Source: Streptococcus cristatus
Lineage (GTDB): Bacteria; Bacillota; Bacilli; Lactobacillales; Streptococcaceae
Direction of reading: 5' to 3'
Assembly (NCBI RefSeq): GCF_003943515.1
Contig: NZ_RJPT01000001.1
Coordinates: forward strand, 491,990 to 555,989
Length of the DNA stretch: 64,000 bases
The position numbers and the translations under genes were made by a program. Shown piece by piece: positions 35,669 to 45,659 of this stretch (its first letter is position 1; each line of letters starts with the position of its first letter). The notes under the pieces were generated by a model. That model ran no database searches. It was not told the DNA's origin and was given only the letters and a program-made list of their open reading frames with translations.

Positions 35669-36550
35669 ATGGCAATCGTTTCAGCAGAAAAATTTGTCCA
35701 AGCAGCTCGTGACAATGGTTATGCAGTTGGTGGATTTAACACAAATAACCTTGAGTGGACTCAAGCTATCTTGCGCGCAGCAGAAGCTAAAAAAGCACCA
35801 GTTTTGATCCAAACTTCAATGGGTGCTGCTAAATATATGGGTGGTTATAAAGTTGCTCGCAACTTGATCGCTAACCTTGTTGAATCAATGGGTATCACTG
35901 TACCAGTAGCGATCCACCTTGACCACGGTCACTACGAAGATGCACTTGAGTGTATCGAAGTTGGTTACACTTCAATCATGTTTGACGGTTCACACCTTCC
36001 AGTTGAAGAAAACCTTAAATTGGCTAAAGACGTTGTTGAAAAAGCACACGCTAAAGGTATCTCAGTAGAAGCTGAAGTTGGTACTATCGGTGGTGAAGAA
36101 GACGGTATCATCGGTAAAGGTGAATTGGCTCCAATCGAAGACGCTAAAGCAATGGTTGCAACTGGTATTGACTTCTTGGCAGCTGGTATCGGTAACATCC
36201 ACGGTCCTTACCCAGCAAACTGGGAAGGTCTTGATCTTGACCACTTGAAGAAATTGACAGAAGCTCTTCCAGGTTTCCCAATCGTATTGCACGGTGGTTC
36301 AGGTATTCCTGATGACCAAATCCAAGCAGCGATCAAACTTGGTGTTGCCAAAGTTAACGTTAACACTGAATGTCAAATCGCATTTGCTAACGCAACTCGT
36401 AAATTTGCTCGCGACTATGAAGCAAACGAAGCAGAATACGACAAGAAGAAACTCTTCGACCCACGTAAATTCTTGGCTGACGGTGTCAAAGCTATCCAAG
36501 CATCTGTTGAAGAACGTATTGACGTCTTCGGTTCAGAAGGTAAAGCTTGA
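35669..36550 (+). CDS. fba: class II fructose-1,6-bisphosphate aldolase
   Basis: 293 aa. Zinc ligands are His in 'IHLDHGHYEDAL', His in 'GIGNIHGPYP' and His in 'VLHGGSGIP'. It splits fructose bisphosphate in glycolysis. GAGGAGG precedes the ATG, and codons are strongly biased to the preferred set, as for a highly expressed gene. A perfect terminator follows. Confidence 0.96.
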   Translation: MAIVSAEKFVQAARDNGYAVGGFNTNNLEWTQAILRAAEAKKAPVLIQTSMGAAKYMGGYKVARNLIANLVESMGITVPVAIHLDHGHYEDALECIEVGYTSIMFDGSHLPVEENLKLAKDVVEKAHAKGISVEAEVGTIGGEEDGIIGKGELAPIEDAKAMVATGIDFLAAGIGNIHGPYPANWEGLDLDHLKKLTEALPGFPIVLHGGSGIPDDQIQAAIKLGVAKVNVNTECQIAFANATRKFARDYEANEAEYDKKKLFDPRKFLADGVKAIQASVEERIDVFGSEGKA

Positions 36551-36577
36551 GAAGTTTGTAAAAGCTTGATATAACAG

Positions 36578-36606
36578 GGTTTATCCACTTTGGATAAACC
36601 TTTTTC
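36578..36606 (+). terminator. terminator after fba
   Basis: GGTTTATCCA / TGGATAAACC perfect stem with CTTTTTC behind. Confidence 0.8.
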
Positions 36607-36632
36607 TTTGTTTTGCCACAAATTTGCCACAC

Positions 36633-36890
36633 TTATTTAGTTAACGAATCTAATACAGGAATAATGAGATCTTTTGTTTTTTGTGTAAGGTGCAAATAGA
36701 TATCTCTAACACGACTTCCTCGTGTGTGCCCAACACGATCTTGAATTGCTTCGAGTGGAATTCCTTGCTCAGCTAAAAAGCTGATATGTGTGTGACGAAA
36801 AATGTGAGTTGAAATAGAATCATCATTAGTACGAGAGTTTGAGCGACGACGTTCAACATTTGCATTAGAATGATAGGAATAGCTAGTACA
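36633..36890 (-). pseudogene. 3' remnant of a tyrosine integrase
   Basis: On the minus strand, a frame ending with TAA at 36635-36633 encodes the C-terminal catalytic part: 'STHIFRHTHISFLAEQGIP' with His-x-x-Arg-His, then 'DRVGHTRGSRVRDIYLHL' with the second His and the Tyr. The rest of the gene is missing. It is a relic of a second integrated element beside fba. The stop is followed by tandem TTTGCCACA boxes that may be old arm sites. Confidence 0.7.
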
Positions 36891-37020
36891 AAAGCTTCAA
36901 ATATGTTAAAGATGGCATAAAAAATAGTAATTGAACATATGGTATAATAAAATGAAGTCAAGTGATGGCAACACATCTAACTTAAATCGAAATAGTATAG
37001 AATTACGAGGAGATTATAAG

Positions 37021-37785
37021 ATGGACAATTATATAAAATTAAATGAAGATAGATGGAATAATGTAAAAAATAACTATACTGAGCCATTGACACATGAAGA
37101 ATTAGAAGAAGCCAGAAATAATCCAATTTCTGTTGCCTTAACTGTTGGGAAAAAAGTTCCGAAAGAATGGTTTGAAAAAGCCAACGGAAAAAAGATATTA
37201 GGGTTAGCTTGTGGTGGTGGTCAGCAGGGTCCCGTTTTTGCTGCAAAAGGTTATGATGTAACCATAATGGATTTTTCTACATCACAATTACAAAGAGATG
37301 AGATGGTTGCTAAAAGAGAAGGCTTAAAAATCAACACAGTTCAAGGCGATATGACAAAACAATTTCCATTTGAAAATGAAACGTTTGATATTATTTTTAA
37401 TCCGGTTTCAAATGTATATATAGAAGATTTAGAAAACATGTATAAAGAAGCCTCTCGAGTATTGAAAAAGGGCGGTTTGTTAATGATCGGATTTATGAAC
37501 CCTTGGATATACATGTATGATGCTGACACTGTATGGGATAAACCCGATGAGGAATTACTTTTAAAGTTTTCACTACCTTTTAATTCAAAAGAGCTTGAAG
37601 AGGAAGGCAAGATAACCATCAATCCAGAATATGGATATGAATTTAGCCATACCTTAGAAACTCAGATTAGAGGACAACTTAAAAATGGTCTCGCTATGAT
37701 AGATTTTTATGAATCGTGTGACAAAAGAAATCGATTATCACGTTATGGAAATGACTATATAGCTACACTCTGCATTAAACTATAA
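37021..37785 (+). CDS. class I SAM-dependent methyltransferase (mobile cargo)
   Basis: 254 aa from ATG 37021 with GAGGAG upstream. 'KKILGLACGGGQQGPVFAAKG' (start) is the SAM-binding motif I, 'TVQGDMTKQFPFENETFDII' in part covers motifs II-III, 'ASRVLKKGGLLMIGF' is typical of methyltransferase_11. Target unknown. It is AT-rich relative to its neighbours and lies between an integrase remnant and a TnpW-like remnant, which suggests it is mobile-element cargo. Confidence 0.7.
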   Translation: MDNYIKLNEDRWNNVKNNYTEPLTHEELEEARNNPISVALTVGKKVPKEWFEKANGKKILGLACGGGQQGPVFAAKGYDVTIMDFSTSQLQRDEMVAKREGLKINTVQGDMTKQFPFENETFDIIFNPVSNVYIEDLENMYKEASRVLKKGGLLMIGFMNPWIYMYDADTVWDKPDEELLLKFSLPFNSKELEEEGKITINPEYGYEFSHTLETQIRGQLKNGLAMIDFYESCDKRNRLSRYGNDYIATLCIKL

Positions 37786-38325
37786 TATTATAGAATACAC
37801 TTCAGGAGAATAGGCTGTTTTATTTTCCGTAAGGGTTAAAATCTAAATCCCAGTTTGTAGAAGTAAAACAATTAAATAAAATTAAAGAGAGGAAGTAAAA
37901 GCAAATTACCGATACTTCCTTTTTTGGTGTCAAAAAATCAAAAATGGAAAGGAGAATTTATGGAAGAACTCAAAATACAGATAAAAAAGGCATTAGCACA
38001 AAGAGAAAGATTGGAAAGAGCAGCTCTGAGGTTCTTATCCATTTTAATGAAAATACAACTGAAACAATGCAAGATAAACTTACAAGAATAATGCTGAGGG
38101 AGCTTAGGAGAGAATCGGACGAAAAAAAAGATGATTTTGATGAAAAAGTCCTTGACAAGTAGCGACAGGAAAAACAGCGAAGTCTATTCTAATTTCATGT
38201 GGTGCAAGGCTTACATAATATAGGAAACATAAACGAATAATCAGGCTATAGATAGAAAATCTCGCTCCGGCGGGATTTTTCTTGTATAATGAATCTAGAA
38301 AGTAGCTGATGGAGGTAAAGAAAGG
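37786..38325. other. mobile-element debris between methyltransferase and pyrophosphatase-like gene
   Basis: Contains the frameshifted TnpW-like ORF at 37960-38162 and its upstream GGAAGTA..TACTTCC inverted repeat (about 37892-37919). After 38162 only short non-coding sequence and the start region of the next gene are seen. Confidence 0.5.
37960..38162 (+). pseudogene. frameshifted TnpW-like transposon protein
   Basis: ATG 37960 with AAAGGAGAA begins MEELKIQIKKALAQRERLERA and then leaves the expected frame. The neighbouring frame continues 'SSEVLIHFNENTTETMQDKLTRI' (partly quoted) and 'ELRRESDEKK', a pattern seen in small TnpW-type proteins of Clostridia/ICE transposons. One base shift near 38010-38025 would join them. 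Confidence 0.5.
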
Positions 38326-38682
38326 GTGAAATACAAGGAAAAAATGTTTAGTGCTATTATTGATCGGCCGGTCGGTTTTGAAGATTCTTTTGGGAATGTT
38401 TATCCGATTAATTATGGTTATATCCCTGAGATGATGGGTGGAGATGGCGAAGAGCAGGATGTGTATATTATTTCCCATGACCCGCAGCAGCCTCTGGAAA
38501 ATTTTACAGGAAAGTTGGTTGCTATCATTCATCGGCGTGATGATATAGAAGACAAGTGGATCTTGGTTCCTGTTAATGAGGAGATTAATAAAACTTTGAT
38601 AGCGGAGCAAACTCATTTTATGGAGCAGTATTTTGATTCTTGGATTGAGATGGTGGAAGAGAGCAATGATTCAAGGCCCTAA
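38326..38682 (+). CDS. inorganic pyrophosphatase-like protein
   Basis: 118 aa, GTG start. 'FGNVYPINYGYIPEMMGGDGEEQDVYII' (partly) resembles the family I pyrophosphatase core with D-G-x-x-D, and 'DKWILVPV' the second half. It is shorter than the usual 170-180 aa enzyme, so activity on pyrophosphate is uncertain. Confidence 0.7.
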   Translation: MKYKEKMFSAIIDRPVGFEDSFGNVYPINYGYIPEMMGGDGEEQDVYIISHDPQQPLENFTGKLVAIIHRRDDIEDKWILVPVNEEINKTLIAEQTHFMEQYFDSWIEMVEESNDSRP

Positions 38683-38810
38683 AATCCCTGATAAAGAGCA
38701 GAAATCATTTCTTGTTAGCGCTGTTCGAACTGATTTAGCTTAATAATGAAAGTCTATATCCGATTGAGCTTTCCTCAATATCGGATCAAATTGCAAGATC
38801 ATAAGTCACG

Positions 38811-38857
38811 AAAAAAATCGCATGGATGAATCTGAAATGATTTGTCCATACGATTTT
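38811..38857. terminator. bidirectional terminator between convergent genes
   Basis: AAAAATCGcATGGA pairs with TCCATaCGATTTTT; A-run and T-run on opposite sides serve both the + gene and the leftward carboxypeptidase gene. Confidence 0.7.
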
Positions 38858-38909
38858 TATATTTAAGAGGCTATCGTAAGCAAAGGTTTATCTAGCAGAC
38901 GAGAAATGC

Positions 38910-41900
38910 TTAGACTTCTTTCTTTTTGAGTAAGAAGAGACCACCGCTTGTAGCCAGAAGAATCGTTGCAACTGTAAAGAGAGCAGAGTTTTCTTTGCTT
39001 CCTGTTTGTGGGAGCTGAGGCTGCTGAGTATTTGTTGCTTTTTGAGCTGTAGCGCTAGGCTGTGCTTCGCTTGTTTTCTGAGCTAGGCTTTCTAATTGCT
39101 CTTCTTTTGCTTTCGGAGCTGTCGGTTTGTCGGCTGTTTTGCCTGCTTGTTTTGGCTGAGGTTTTTGGTTCAAAATTTCTACAATTTCGACACTTGGTTT
39201 GTGAGTGATAGGCATATCTTTCAGCTCAGCCAATTGATTGCCAAAGACAGCGTTCGATACCCAACGGTAGAAGTGAATGGTATGCAGACGATTGGTTGGA
39301 TTTCCAGCATAAACGAAGAGCGGATGTTCCTTGTAATTACCAGAAATAGCAACGATTTTATTAGCTAATTTTTCATTGCCTGGCCACCAGCCTGCAATGT
39401 AGTAGTCACTGTCTGCAATAGTCGCCAAAGTCTTGAAGTTGGCAGGAGCTTTTGCGATCCAGTTTCCAGAATTAGAATAGAAGAGATCATTCTTCTTATA
39501 GCCGCTAGTCAATGGATCTTTATCGTCTATAATAGCCTTCATCAGCCCTTCAAAATCGCTGCCGCCAGAGAATCTTTCCGCATCAAATCCATCTAGAACA
39601 CCGAGTTTTTCAAGGCGTTGCATAGCAGAGCCCCCCACTACAATGGTTGGTTTGCGACCAAGAATAGACTTGTCAAACTTGTTGCTTTCAAGGACGATGA
39701 CATCAGCTTCCTCAGGCGTATCGACAATATCAAAACCTAGATTTTTCAATGCCAGAGCGGTATGAGTAGGTGAGCCCACTCCTGCCCAGTAGAATTGATG
39801 AGGAGGTGCATAGATCTTCATTGCTTTCAAACTTGGCCCTTCTGGAACCTTATACAAGGCATCTCCATAAATAGCATAATCACCTAAGAGATTTGCAAAG
39901 GTTGATGTATCAACGATATAGCCATCTTCTGTCAGATAGACTTTCTTACCTTGGCGAATGGCTTGGTTGACAGCTTTGACTGCGCTGTCAGATGTATTGG
40001 CGATGACATAGTAAGGTGCTGAGTAGTTGATATCGCGCGTCCGAGTAGCACGGAGAGCAGTGACTTCACCGAGCTTGCCATCAAAGAGTTTATCTTTAAA
40101 GATAGGTTCAGCTTTAAAGCCTCTCATATCTGGGAAGTTTACCAAAAGTTCAGCATACATGGCAGCCCAAGCAGATTCGTTTGATCCTTTGTAGAGGATA
40201 TGGTTGGCATAGCCACGCTTGGCTTGAGCCATATCGACAACTAGGTCGCCCTTCTTATAGTTGCCAACATCTTCCTTCAATTCTTGAATGACAACACCGT
40301 TTCTCTTGAAGTATTCAATCATGTTAAAGGCTTGTTGGGAATCATTGTCTTTGTCGAGTCCCATTGGGATAACATAATAGTCAGGGAAGAATTTTTTCTG
40401 ACCATTTTTCACCCGTCCAACAACCTTGCCGTCAGGTCCGACCAACTCATTTTCAGCTTTTGGATCTTCAACCTTGTTGATGCCACGGAGATAGAAGTTA
40501 AGGCGCATTTCCATGAGCTTGTCAGGATTTTGGGACAGGTAAGAGATACCTCCAAGGACGGCGTGATAGCCAGCCTTGTAGGATTCCTGATTGCCCTCAG
40601 GGATTTCAATAGTATGTCCTAATATGCCGTGGTACATAGCATAGACACCAGTGTAGCCAGAGAAGGAGTCATCCCAGCCATCGCCCCAGTCTAGTTTAGG
40701 GATGATATAGCTGTCATACTTAGAGTTAGCGACGCCGGCACGTCCCATGTGGTGGGCGTTTTTCAGCATATTTTCAGACAAAAGGTCGTATTCAAAGTTT
40801 GGATCGTGCGGCGGTGTCGCTGGCTCAATCAAGAATTCTTTAACGAATCCATGAATGTCATAAAGTGCAATTGGATTCCATTTGTTAATGAGTCCAGCTA
40901 CAGTACGGGTTTCTGGATTGGCCTGATAGCTAGTGTCGCGGTTTGGATCAATTCCGTTGGCAAGAGCACGCGTATTGGCAACATCTCCGTCAGGATTTTC
41001 AGTAAAGTCAAAGAGGAAAATGAATTTCTTGAGGAGTTCTTTGACATTGAGGGTGATAGTTTTAGCAGCACCGTTGGCGTCAGTTGTTTGGAAAGAAATT
41101 TGCTCCTTGGTCGCAAAAGTATTGAAGAGCCCAGTGATGATGTCGATGGCTGGCTGTTCGTCAGCATGGGTGTTATTGATAAGGACTGGAAGTTTATAGT
41201 CCAGCCTACCATTTTTCAGAGCAGCTAACATTTCAGCTGGTTTGATCAAGGCCTGCGGATTAGTTGTGCTGAGATAGTCGTCAATGCTCTTTTGGTCGGA
41301 GCTGATGATACCCAACTTGATATCGCGACCTTGGGCACTGCTACCAATTGTTTCGATTTGAACCAGTCGGTCTTTGTTAGCATCTTGTCGGCTCTTTTCG
41401 ATAGCTGCCAGCATTTCATCGTGGGTATGGAAATCTTCGTAGGGACGAAGGACAATATTCTTGCGAATGGTCAGGCCTAGATCTTCACTGGTTCCGACTA
41501 ATTCATGAGTACCCATAAAGTTGCGGTAGGTTCTGCGGATATTATTTGGTGTCCGCAGGCTTAAGTCTTGACCAAATAGCTCATTAAATTTAAGGGAAAC
41601 CTTGAGGTCATTTCCATCAGCTTTTTCCTCTACAGCGACAAATGGATCGCCTGTGAAGGTGCCATCATCCATCTTCCAAGTTTTCCACTCACTAATAGGC
41701 TTGTTGTCCAGTGTCCAAGTGATTTTACCAGCTTGAGTTCCCTGTTCTTGAATAGTTTCTTCAATGCTGGCTTTTTCGGACATGTAAACTTTACTGTCAG
41801 CAAGCTGAACCTTGTTTTCTTGGGAGCTAGCTGCGCGGACTTCTGTTTTAGTTGTAGTATCCAGTTTTTGGCTAGCATCAGCTGCTTTTTCCTCTGGGCT

Positions 41901-42191
41901 TGTGGTAGGAAGACTTGGGGACTTGCTGTCGGCTTTGTCAGAAGCAGCTTCAGATGGGCTGCTTTTCTCTAGTGGTTCAGCTTGTGGAGTAGTCGAAGGT
42001 TCTTCAGCCTTCTCTGTACTTGAAGGTGTAGGCTGCTCCACTAGAGAACTGATTTTGCTGCTGTCTTGCGGAGGTTCAGCAGGGTTAAGCGTATCAGCTG
42101 CCGCATTTCCTTGAGCTAAAACGGCTAAGAGAACCGCAGCGGATAGGCTGAGGGCTTGTGTGTATAAGCGTTTCTTATAAGAATTTTTCAT
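38910..42191 (-). CDS. LPXTG-anchored zinc carboxypeptidase (M14 family)
   Basis: 1093 aa from ATG 42191 with AGGAGG 6 bases upstream. Signal peptide about 1-35 (LYTQALSLSAAVLLAVLAQG), a Pro/Ser/Glu-rich segment to about 130, then a long M14-like domain with the zinc motif 'NNTHADEQPAID' and later 'LYDIHGFV'. A beta-rich C-terminal part leads to the sortase signal 'QLPQTGSKE', a hydrophobic helix and KKKEV. It should be wall-bound and trim peptides or host proteins. Gene is alone, leftward. Confidence 0.85.
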   Translation of the reverse strand: MKNSYKKRLYTQALSLSAAVLLAVLAQGNAAADTLNPAEPPQDSSKISSLVEQPTPSSTEKAEEPSTTPQAEPLEKSSPSEAASDKADSKSPSLPTTSPEEKAADASQKLDTTTKTEVRAASSQENKVQLADSKVYMSEKASIEETIQEQGTQAGKITWTLDNKPISEWKTWKMDDGTFTGDPFVAVEEKADGNDLKVSLKFNELFGQDLSLRTPNNIRRTYRNFMGTHELVGTSEDLGLTIRKNIVLRPYEDFHTHDEMLAAIEKSRQDANKDRLVQIETIGSSAQGRDIKLGIISSDQKSIDDYLSTTNPQALIKPAEMLAALKNGRLDYKLPVLINNTHADEQPAIDIITGLFNTFATKEQISFQTTDANGAAKTITLNVKELLKKFIFLFDFTENPDGDVANTRALANGIDPNRDTSYQANPETRTVAGLINKWNPIALYDIHGFVKEFLIEPATPPHDPNFEYDLLSENMLKNAHHMGRAGVANSKYDSYIIPKLDWGDGWDDSFSGYTGVYAMYHGILGHTIEIPEGNQESYKAGYHAVLGGISYLSQNPDKLMEMRLNFYLRGINKVEDPKAENELVGPDGKVVGRVKNGQKKFFPDYYVIPMGLDKDNDSQQAFNMIEYFKRNGVVIQELKEDVGNYKKGDLVVDMAQAKRGYANHILYKGSNESAWAAMYAELLVNFPDMRGFKAEPIFKDKLFDGKLGEVTALRATRTRDINYSAPYYVIANTSDSAVKAVNQAIRQGKKVYLTEDGYIVDTSTFANLLGDYAIYGDALYKVPEGPSLKAMKIYAPPHQFYWAGVGSPTHTALALKNLGFDIVDTPEEADVIVLESNKFDKSILGRKPTIVVGGSAMQRLEKLGVLDGFDAERFSGGSDFEGLMKAIIDDKDPLTSGYKKNDLFYSNSGNWIAKAPANFKTLATIADSDYYIAGWWPGNEKLANKIVAISGNYKEHPLFVYAGNPTNRLHTIHFYRWVSNAVFGNQLAELKDMPITHKPSVEIVEILNQKPQPKQAGKTADKPTAPKAKEEQLESLAQKTSEAQPSATAQKATNTQQPQLPQTGSKENSALFTVATILLATSGGLFLLKKKEV

Positions 42192-42434
42192 AAGAAACCT
42201 CCTTTTTAATGTGTTCTTAAATTTAGTATAACAGGTTTTGAAACCGTTTACAAATAAAAACATAGATAAAAAATAAACTTCTAACAAAAGGAAGAGATAT
42301 GTGTAATTTCTGAAGAGTATTTGAGTCTGATATTTAAACAGCCTGCGATATTCGCAGTGTGGATTTCTGAAAATTCATGCAAAAACTAGGCATTTATGCT
42401 ACAATATTAGCAATAAAGATGATTGGAGCAAACG

Positions 42435-42701
42435 ATGAAAGCGATTATTACGGTTGTTGGAAAAGATAAGGCAGGGATTGTGGCTGGTGTGGCTACTAAA
42501 ATTGCCGAGCTGGGGCTCAATATTGACGATATTTCTCAAACGGTTTTGGACGAGTTTTTTACCATGATGGCTGTCGTTTCTAGCGACAAAAAGCAGGATT
42601 TTGCAGCACTTCGTAGTGAATTTGAGGCCTTTGGTCAGACGCTTAATGTCAAAATCAATATTCAAAGCGCAGCGATTTTTGACGCTATGTACAATATCTA
42701 A
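42435..42701 (+). CDS. ACT-domain protein (UPF0237)
   Basis: 88 aa from ATG 42435 with TTGGAG upstream. '[20 protein letters not shown]' is the start of the ACT fold typical of UPF0237/GcvR-like proteins, which sense amino acids. It is followed at 11 bases by the UPF0210 gene, a pairing conserved in Firmicutes. Confidence 0.9.
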   Translation: MKAIITVVGKDKAGIVAGVATKIAELGLNIDDISQTVLDEFFTMMAVVSSDKKQDFAALRSEFEAFGQTLNVKINIQSAAIFDAMYNI

Positions 42702-42712
42702 GGAGAGGGCAC

Positions 42713-44050
42713 ATGGATATTAGGCAAGTTACAGAAACCATTGCCATGATTGAGGAGCAGAATTTTGATATTCGAACCATTACCATGGGCATTTCTCTCT
42801 TGGACTGCATTGACTCGGATATTGAGCGGGCGGCGGACAAGGTATACCAAAAAATTACGACAAAAGCGAAAGATTTAGTTTCAGTCGGAAATGAGATTGC
42901 AGCTGAGCTGGGAATTCCTATCGTCAACAAGCGCGTCTCCGTGACTCCGATTTCTCTGATTGGGGCAGCTACCGATGCTACGGATTATCTGCCTCTGGCT
43001 CATGCTCTGGATCGGGCAGCAAAAGAAATCGGTGTGGACTTTATCGGTGGCTTCTCTGCTTTGGTCCAAAAGGGTTATCAAAAAGGAGACGAAATCCTCA
43101 TTAATTCCATTCCGCGCGCTTTGGCTGAGACGGACAAGGTCTGCTCCTCTGTCAATATCGGCTCAACCAAGACCGGCATCAATATGACGGCAGTTGCAGA
43201 TATGGGGCGCATTATCAAGGAAACGGCCCAACTTTCTGACATGGGGGCGGCCAAGCTAGTTGTCTTTGCCAATGCGGTAGAGGACAATCCTTTCATGGCG
43301 GGCGCTTTTCATGGTGTCGGTGAAGCAGATGTGGTCATCAATGTCGGTGTTTCTGGGCCTGGTGTTGTCAAACGGGCTTTGGAAAAGGTCCGTGGTGAGA
43401 GCTTTGACGTGGTGGCTGAAACGGTCAAAAAAACGGCCTTCAAAATCACTCGTATCGGCCAGTTGGTCGGTCAGATGGCCAGCGAGCGTCTGGGCGTCAA
43501 GTTCGGGATTGTTGACTTGAGTTTGGCGCCGACGCCAGCAGTCGGGGACTCAGTGGCCCGTGTCTTGGAAGAAATGGGTTTGGAAACAGTCGGTACCCAT
43601 GGTACGACAGCGGCACTTGCCCTGCTCAATGACCAAGTCAAAAAAGGCGGTGTCATGGCCTGCAATCAGGTGGGCGGACTGTCTGGTGCTTTCATTCCTG
43701 TGTCAGAAGACGAGGGCATGATTGCGGCTGTGCAAAATGGCTCGCTCAATCTAGAAAAGCTAGAAGCTATGACAGCTATCTGCTCGGTCGGTTTGGATAT
43801 GATTGCCATCCCAGAGGCGACACCGGCTGAAACTATCGCAGCCATGATTGCGGATGAGGCAGCTATTGGTGTCATCAATCAGAAGACAACAGCTGTGCGG
43901 ATTATTCCGAAGGGCAAGGAAGGCGATATGATTGAATTTGGCGGGCTCTTGGGAACAGCTCCAGTCATGAAGGTCAATCAGGCTTCGTCAGCCGACTTTA
44001 TCGCGCGGGGCGGTCAGATTCCTGCGCCAATTCACAGTTTCAAAAACTAA
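42713..44050 (+). CDS. UPF0210 (PFL-like, DUF711) protein
   Basis: 445 aa. '[20 protein letters not shown]' is conserved in UPF0210. Structures of relatives resemble anaerobic ribonucleotide reductase/PFL-type barrels, but I do not see a glycyl-radical motif. Probably acts with the ACT protein in amino-acid-linked metabolism; the reaction is unknown. AAGGAGAGG lies upstream. Confidence 0.88.
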   Translation: MDIRQVTETIAMIEEQNFDIRTITMGISLLDCIDSDIERAADKVYQKITTKAKDLVSVGNEIAAELGIPIVNKRVSVTPISLIGAATDATDYLPLAHALDRAAKEIGVDFIGGFSALVQKGYQKGDEILINSIPRALAETDKVCSSVNIGSTKTGINMTAVADMGRIIKETAQLSDMGAAKLVVFANAVEDNPFMAGAFHGVGEADVVINVGVSGPGVVKRALEKVRGESFDVVAETVKKTAFKITRIGQLVGQMASERLGVKFGIVDLSLAPTPAVGDSVARVLEEMGLETVGTHGTTAALALLNDQVKKGGVMACNQVGGLSGAFIPVSEDEGMIAAVQNGSLNLEKLEAMTAICSVGLDMIAIPEATPAETIAAMIADEAAIGVINQKTTAVRIIPKGKEGDMIEFGGLLGTAPVMKVNQASSADFIARGGQIPAPIHSFKN

Positions 44051-44057
44051 GTAATAG

Positions 44058-44080
44058 GGGTCTGTCTAAACAGACCCTTT
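44058..44080 (+). terminator. terminator after UPF0210
   Basis: GGGTCTG / CAGACCC perfect stem with TTTCCC behind. Confidence 0.6.
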
Positions 44081-44159
44081 CCCTCTGTCTTGCTCAGTCA
44101 AGTGCGAGACAAATAAGCCACCCTTAGACGAGTGGCCTTGATGAAAAAAGGAGACATTC

Positions 44160-44861
44160 ATGGCAAAAACAAAATTATACATCATCCGTCATGGTAAGAC
44201 TATGTTTAACACAATTGGTCGGGCTCAAGGCTGGTCGGACACTCCCTTAACTGAAGAAGGCGAACGTGGTATCCGTGAGCTAGGGATTGGGCTAAGAGAG
44301 TCTGGCTTGGAATTTACCAAGGCTTTCTCGAGCGACTCTGGTCGAACCATTCAGACCATGGGGATTATCCTAGAAGAGCTGGATTTGGTAGGAAAGATTC
44401 CTTATAAGTTTGACAAGCGTATTCGAGAGTGGTGCTTCGGGAGCTTTGACGGGGCTTATGGTGGCGATCTTTTCCGTGGAGTGATTCCAAGGGTGCGTGA
44501 TACTGACAATTATAAAGATCTGACTTTCCCAGAATTGGCCGACGGCTTGGTTGAAGTGGATACGGCTGGCTGGGCTGAGCCCTGGGAGCAACTCAGCGGA
44601 CGGATTTTAGCTGGATTTACAGCTATTGCCCAAGAAGTGGAAGCTGCTGGTGGAGGCAATGCTTTGGTTGTCAGCCATAGTATGACCATCGGGACTTTTG
44701 CTTATCTGATTGATAAAGCCATTAGCAAAAATCCTGAGGTTGACAACGGCAGTGTGACAGTTGTTGAATATGAAAAAGGGCAATTTACGATTCAGATCTT
44801 GGGAGATGTATCCTACCGTGAAGTTGGTGCCAAAATTTTGGACGCTGAAATAAACAGTTAA
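44160..44861 (+). CDS. histidine phosphatase (phosphoglycerate-mutase-like), copy 1
   Basis: 233 aa. 'YIIRHGKTMFNTIGRAQGWS' carries the catalytic RHG, 'SDSGRTIQTM' and 'REWCFGSFDG' the phosphate pocket, and 'VVSHSMTIGT' the second His. Members are broad phosphatases rather than glycolytic mutases. A close paralogue follows at 44970; the two N-termini are almost identical. Confidence 0.88.
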   Translation: MAKTKLYIIRHGKTMFNTIGRAQGWSDTPLTEEGERGIRELGIGLRESGLEFTKAFSSDSGRTIQTMGIILEELDLVGKIPYKFDKRIREWCFGSFDGAYGGDLFRGVIPRVRDTDNYKDLTFPELADGLVEVDTAGWAEPWEQLSGRILAGFTAIAQEVEAAGGGNALVVSHSMTIGTFAYLIDKAISKNPEVDNGSVTVVEYEKGQFTIQILGDVSYREVGAKILDAEINS

Positions 44862-44969
44862 AAGAAATCATGGAAATAGTTAAGTTTTATTGAGCTGTCT
44901 TCTTTCAATCTTAGAAACTGCTTTTTTTCAGAAACGTGATATAATGAGAGGAGAATAAGGGGGAAGTGT

Positions 44970-45659
44970 ATGGCAAAAACAAGATTATACCTCATCCGAC
45001 ATGGCAAAACGATGTTTAATACAATCGGACGAGCTCAGGGCTGGAGTGATAGTCCATTGACAGCAGAAGGTGAACGTGGCATTCATGAATTAGGAATAGG
45101 TTTGCGAAAAGCGGGTATTGATTTTAAACTAGCTAGATCCAGTGATTCGGGTCGAACCATTCAGACCATGGGAATTATTCTGGAAGAGCTGGGCTTGACT
45201 GGAAAGATTCCTTATAGGTTTGACAAGCGCATTCGAGAGTGGTGTTTTGGCAGTTTTGATGGTGGCTATGATGGCGAGCTCTTTATGGGGGTCATGCCTA
45301 GGGTCTTTAATATCGATCATGTCCATCAACTCAGCTATGCCGAGCTGGCAGAAGGTTTAGTAGAAGTCGACACGGCTGGCTGGACTGAGAATTGGGAAAA
45401 ACTCAGTGGCCGAATTTGGCAAGGCTTCTCAGAGATTGCTGAGGAGCTGGAGGCTGCGGGCGGTGGCAATGCTTTGGTAGTTAGTCATGGCATGACCATC
45501 GGAACTTTTGTCTACCTTATTAATCGCATGCAACCTCATGGCCTAGGCAATGGTAGTGTGACCATCGTAGACTATGAAGATGGACAATTTTCGGTTGTTT
45601 CCATCGGTGATATGTCCTATCGTGAAGTTGGAGCGAAAGAGCTGGAGGACAAGGCTTGA
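44970..45659 (+). CDS. histidine phosphatase (phosphoglycerate-mutase-like), copy 2
   Basis: 229 aa. The same motifs as copy 1 (RHGKTMFN, SDSGRTIQTM, VVSHGMTIGT). It is a tandem paralogue in which the middle (GGYDGELFMGVMPRVFN) has diverged. It has its own TATAAT at about 44939-44944 and GGGGGAAG before the ATG. Its stop overlaps the next start. Confidence 0.88.
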   Translation: MAKTRLYLIRHGKTMFNTIGRAQGWSDSPLTAEGERGIHELGIGLRKAGIDFKLARSSDSGRTIQTMGIILEELGLTGKIPYRFDKRIREWCFGSFDGGYDGELFMGVMPRVFNIDHVHQLSYAELAEGLVEVDTAGWTENWEKLSGRIWQGFSEIAEELEAAGGGNALVVSHGMTIGTFVYLINRMQPHGLGNGSVTIVDYEDGQFSVVSIGDMSYREVGAKELEDKA

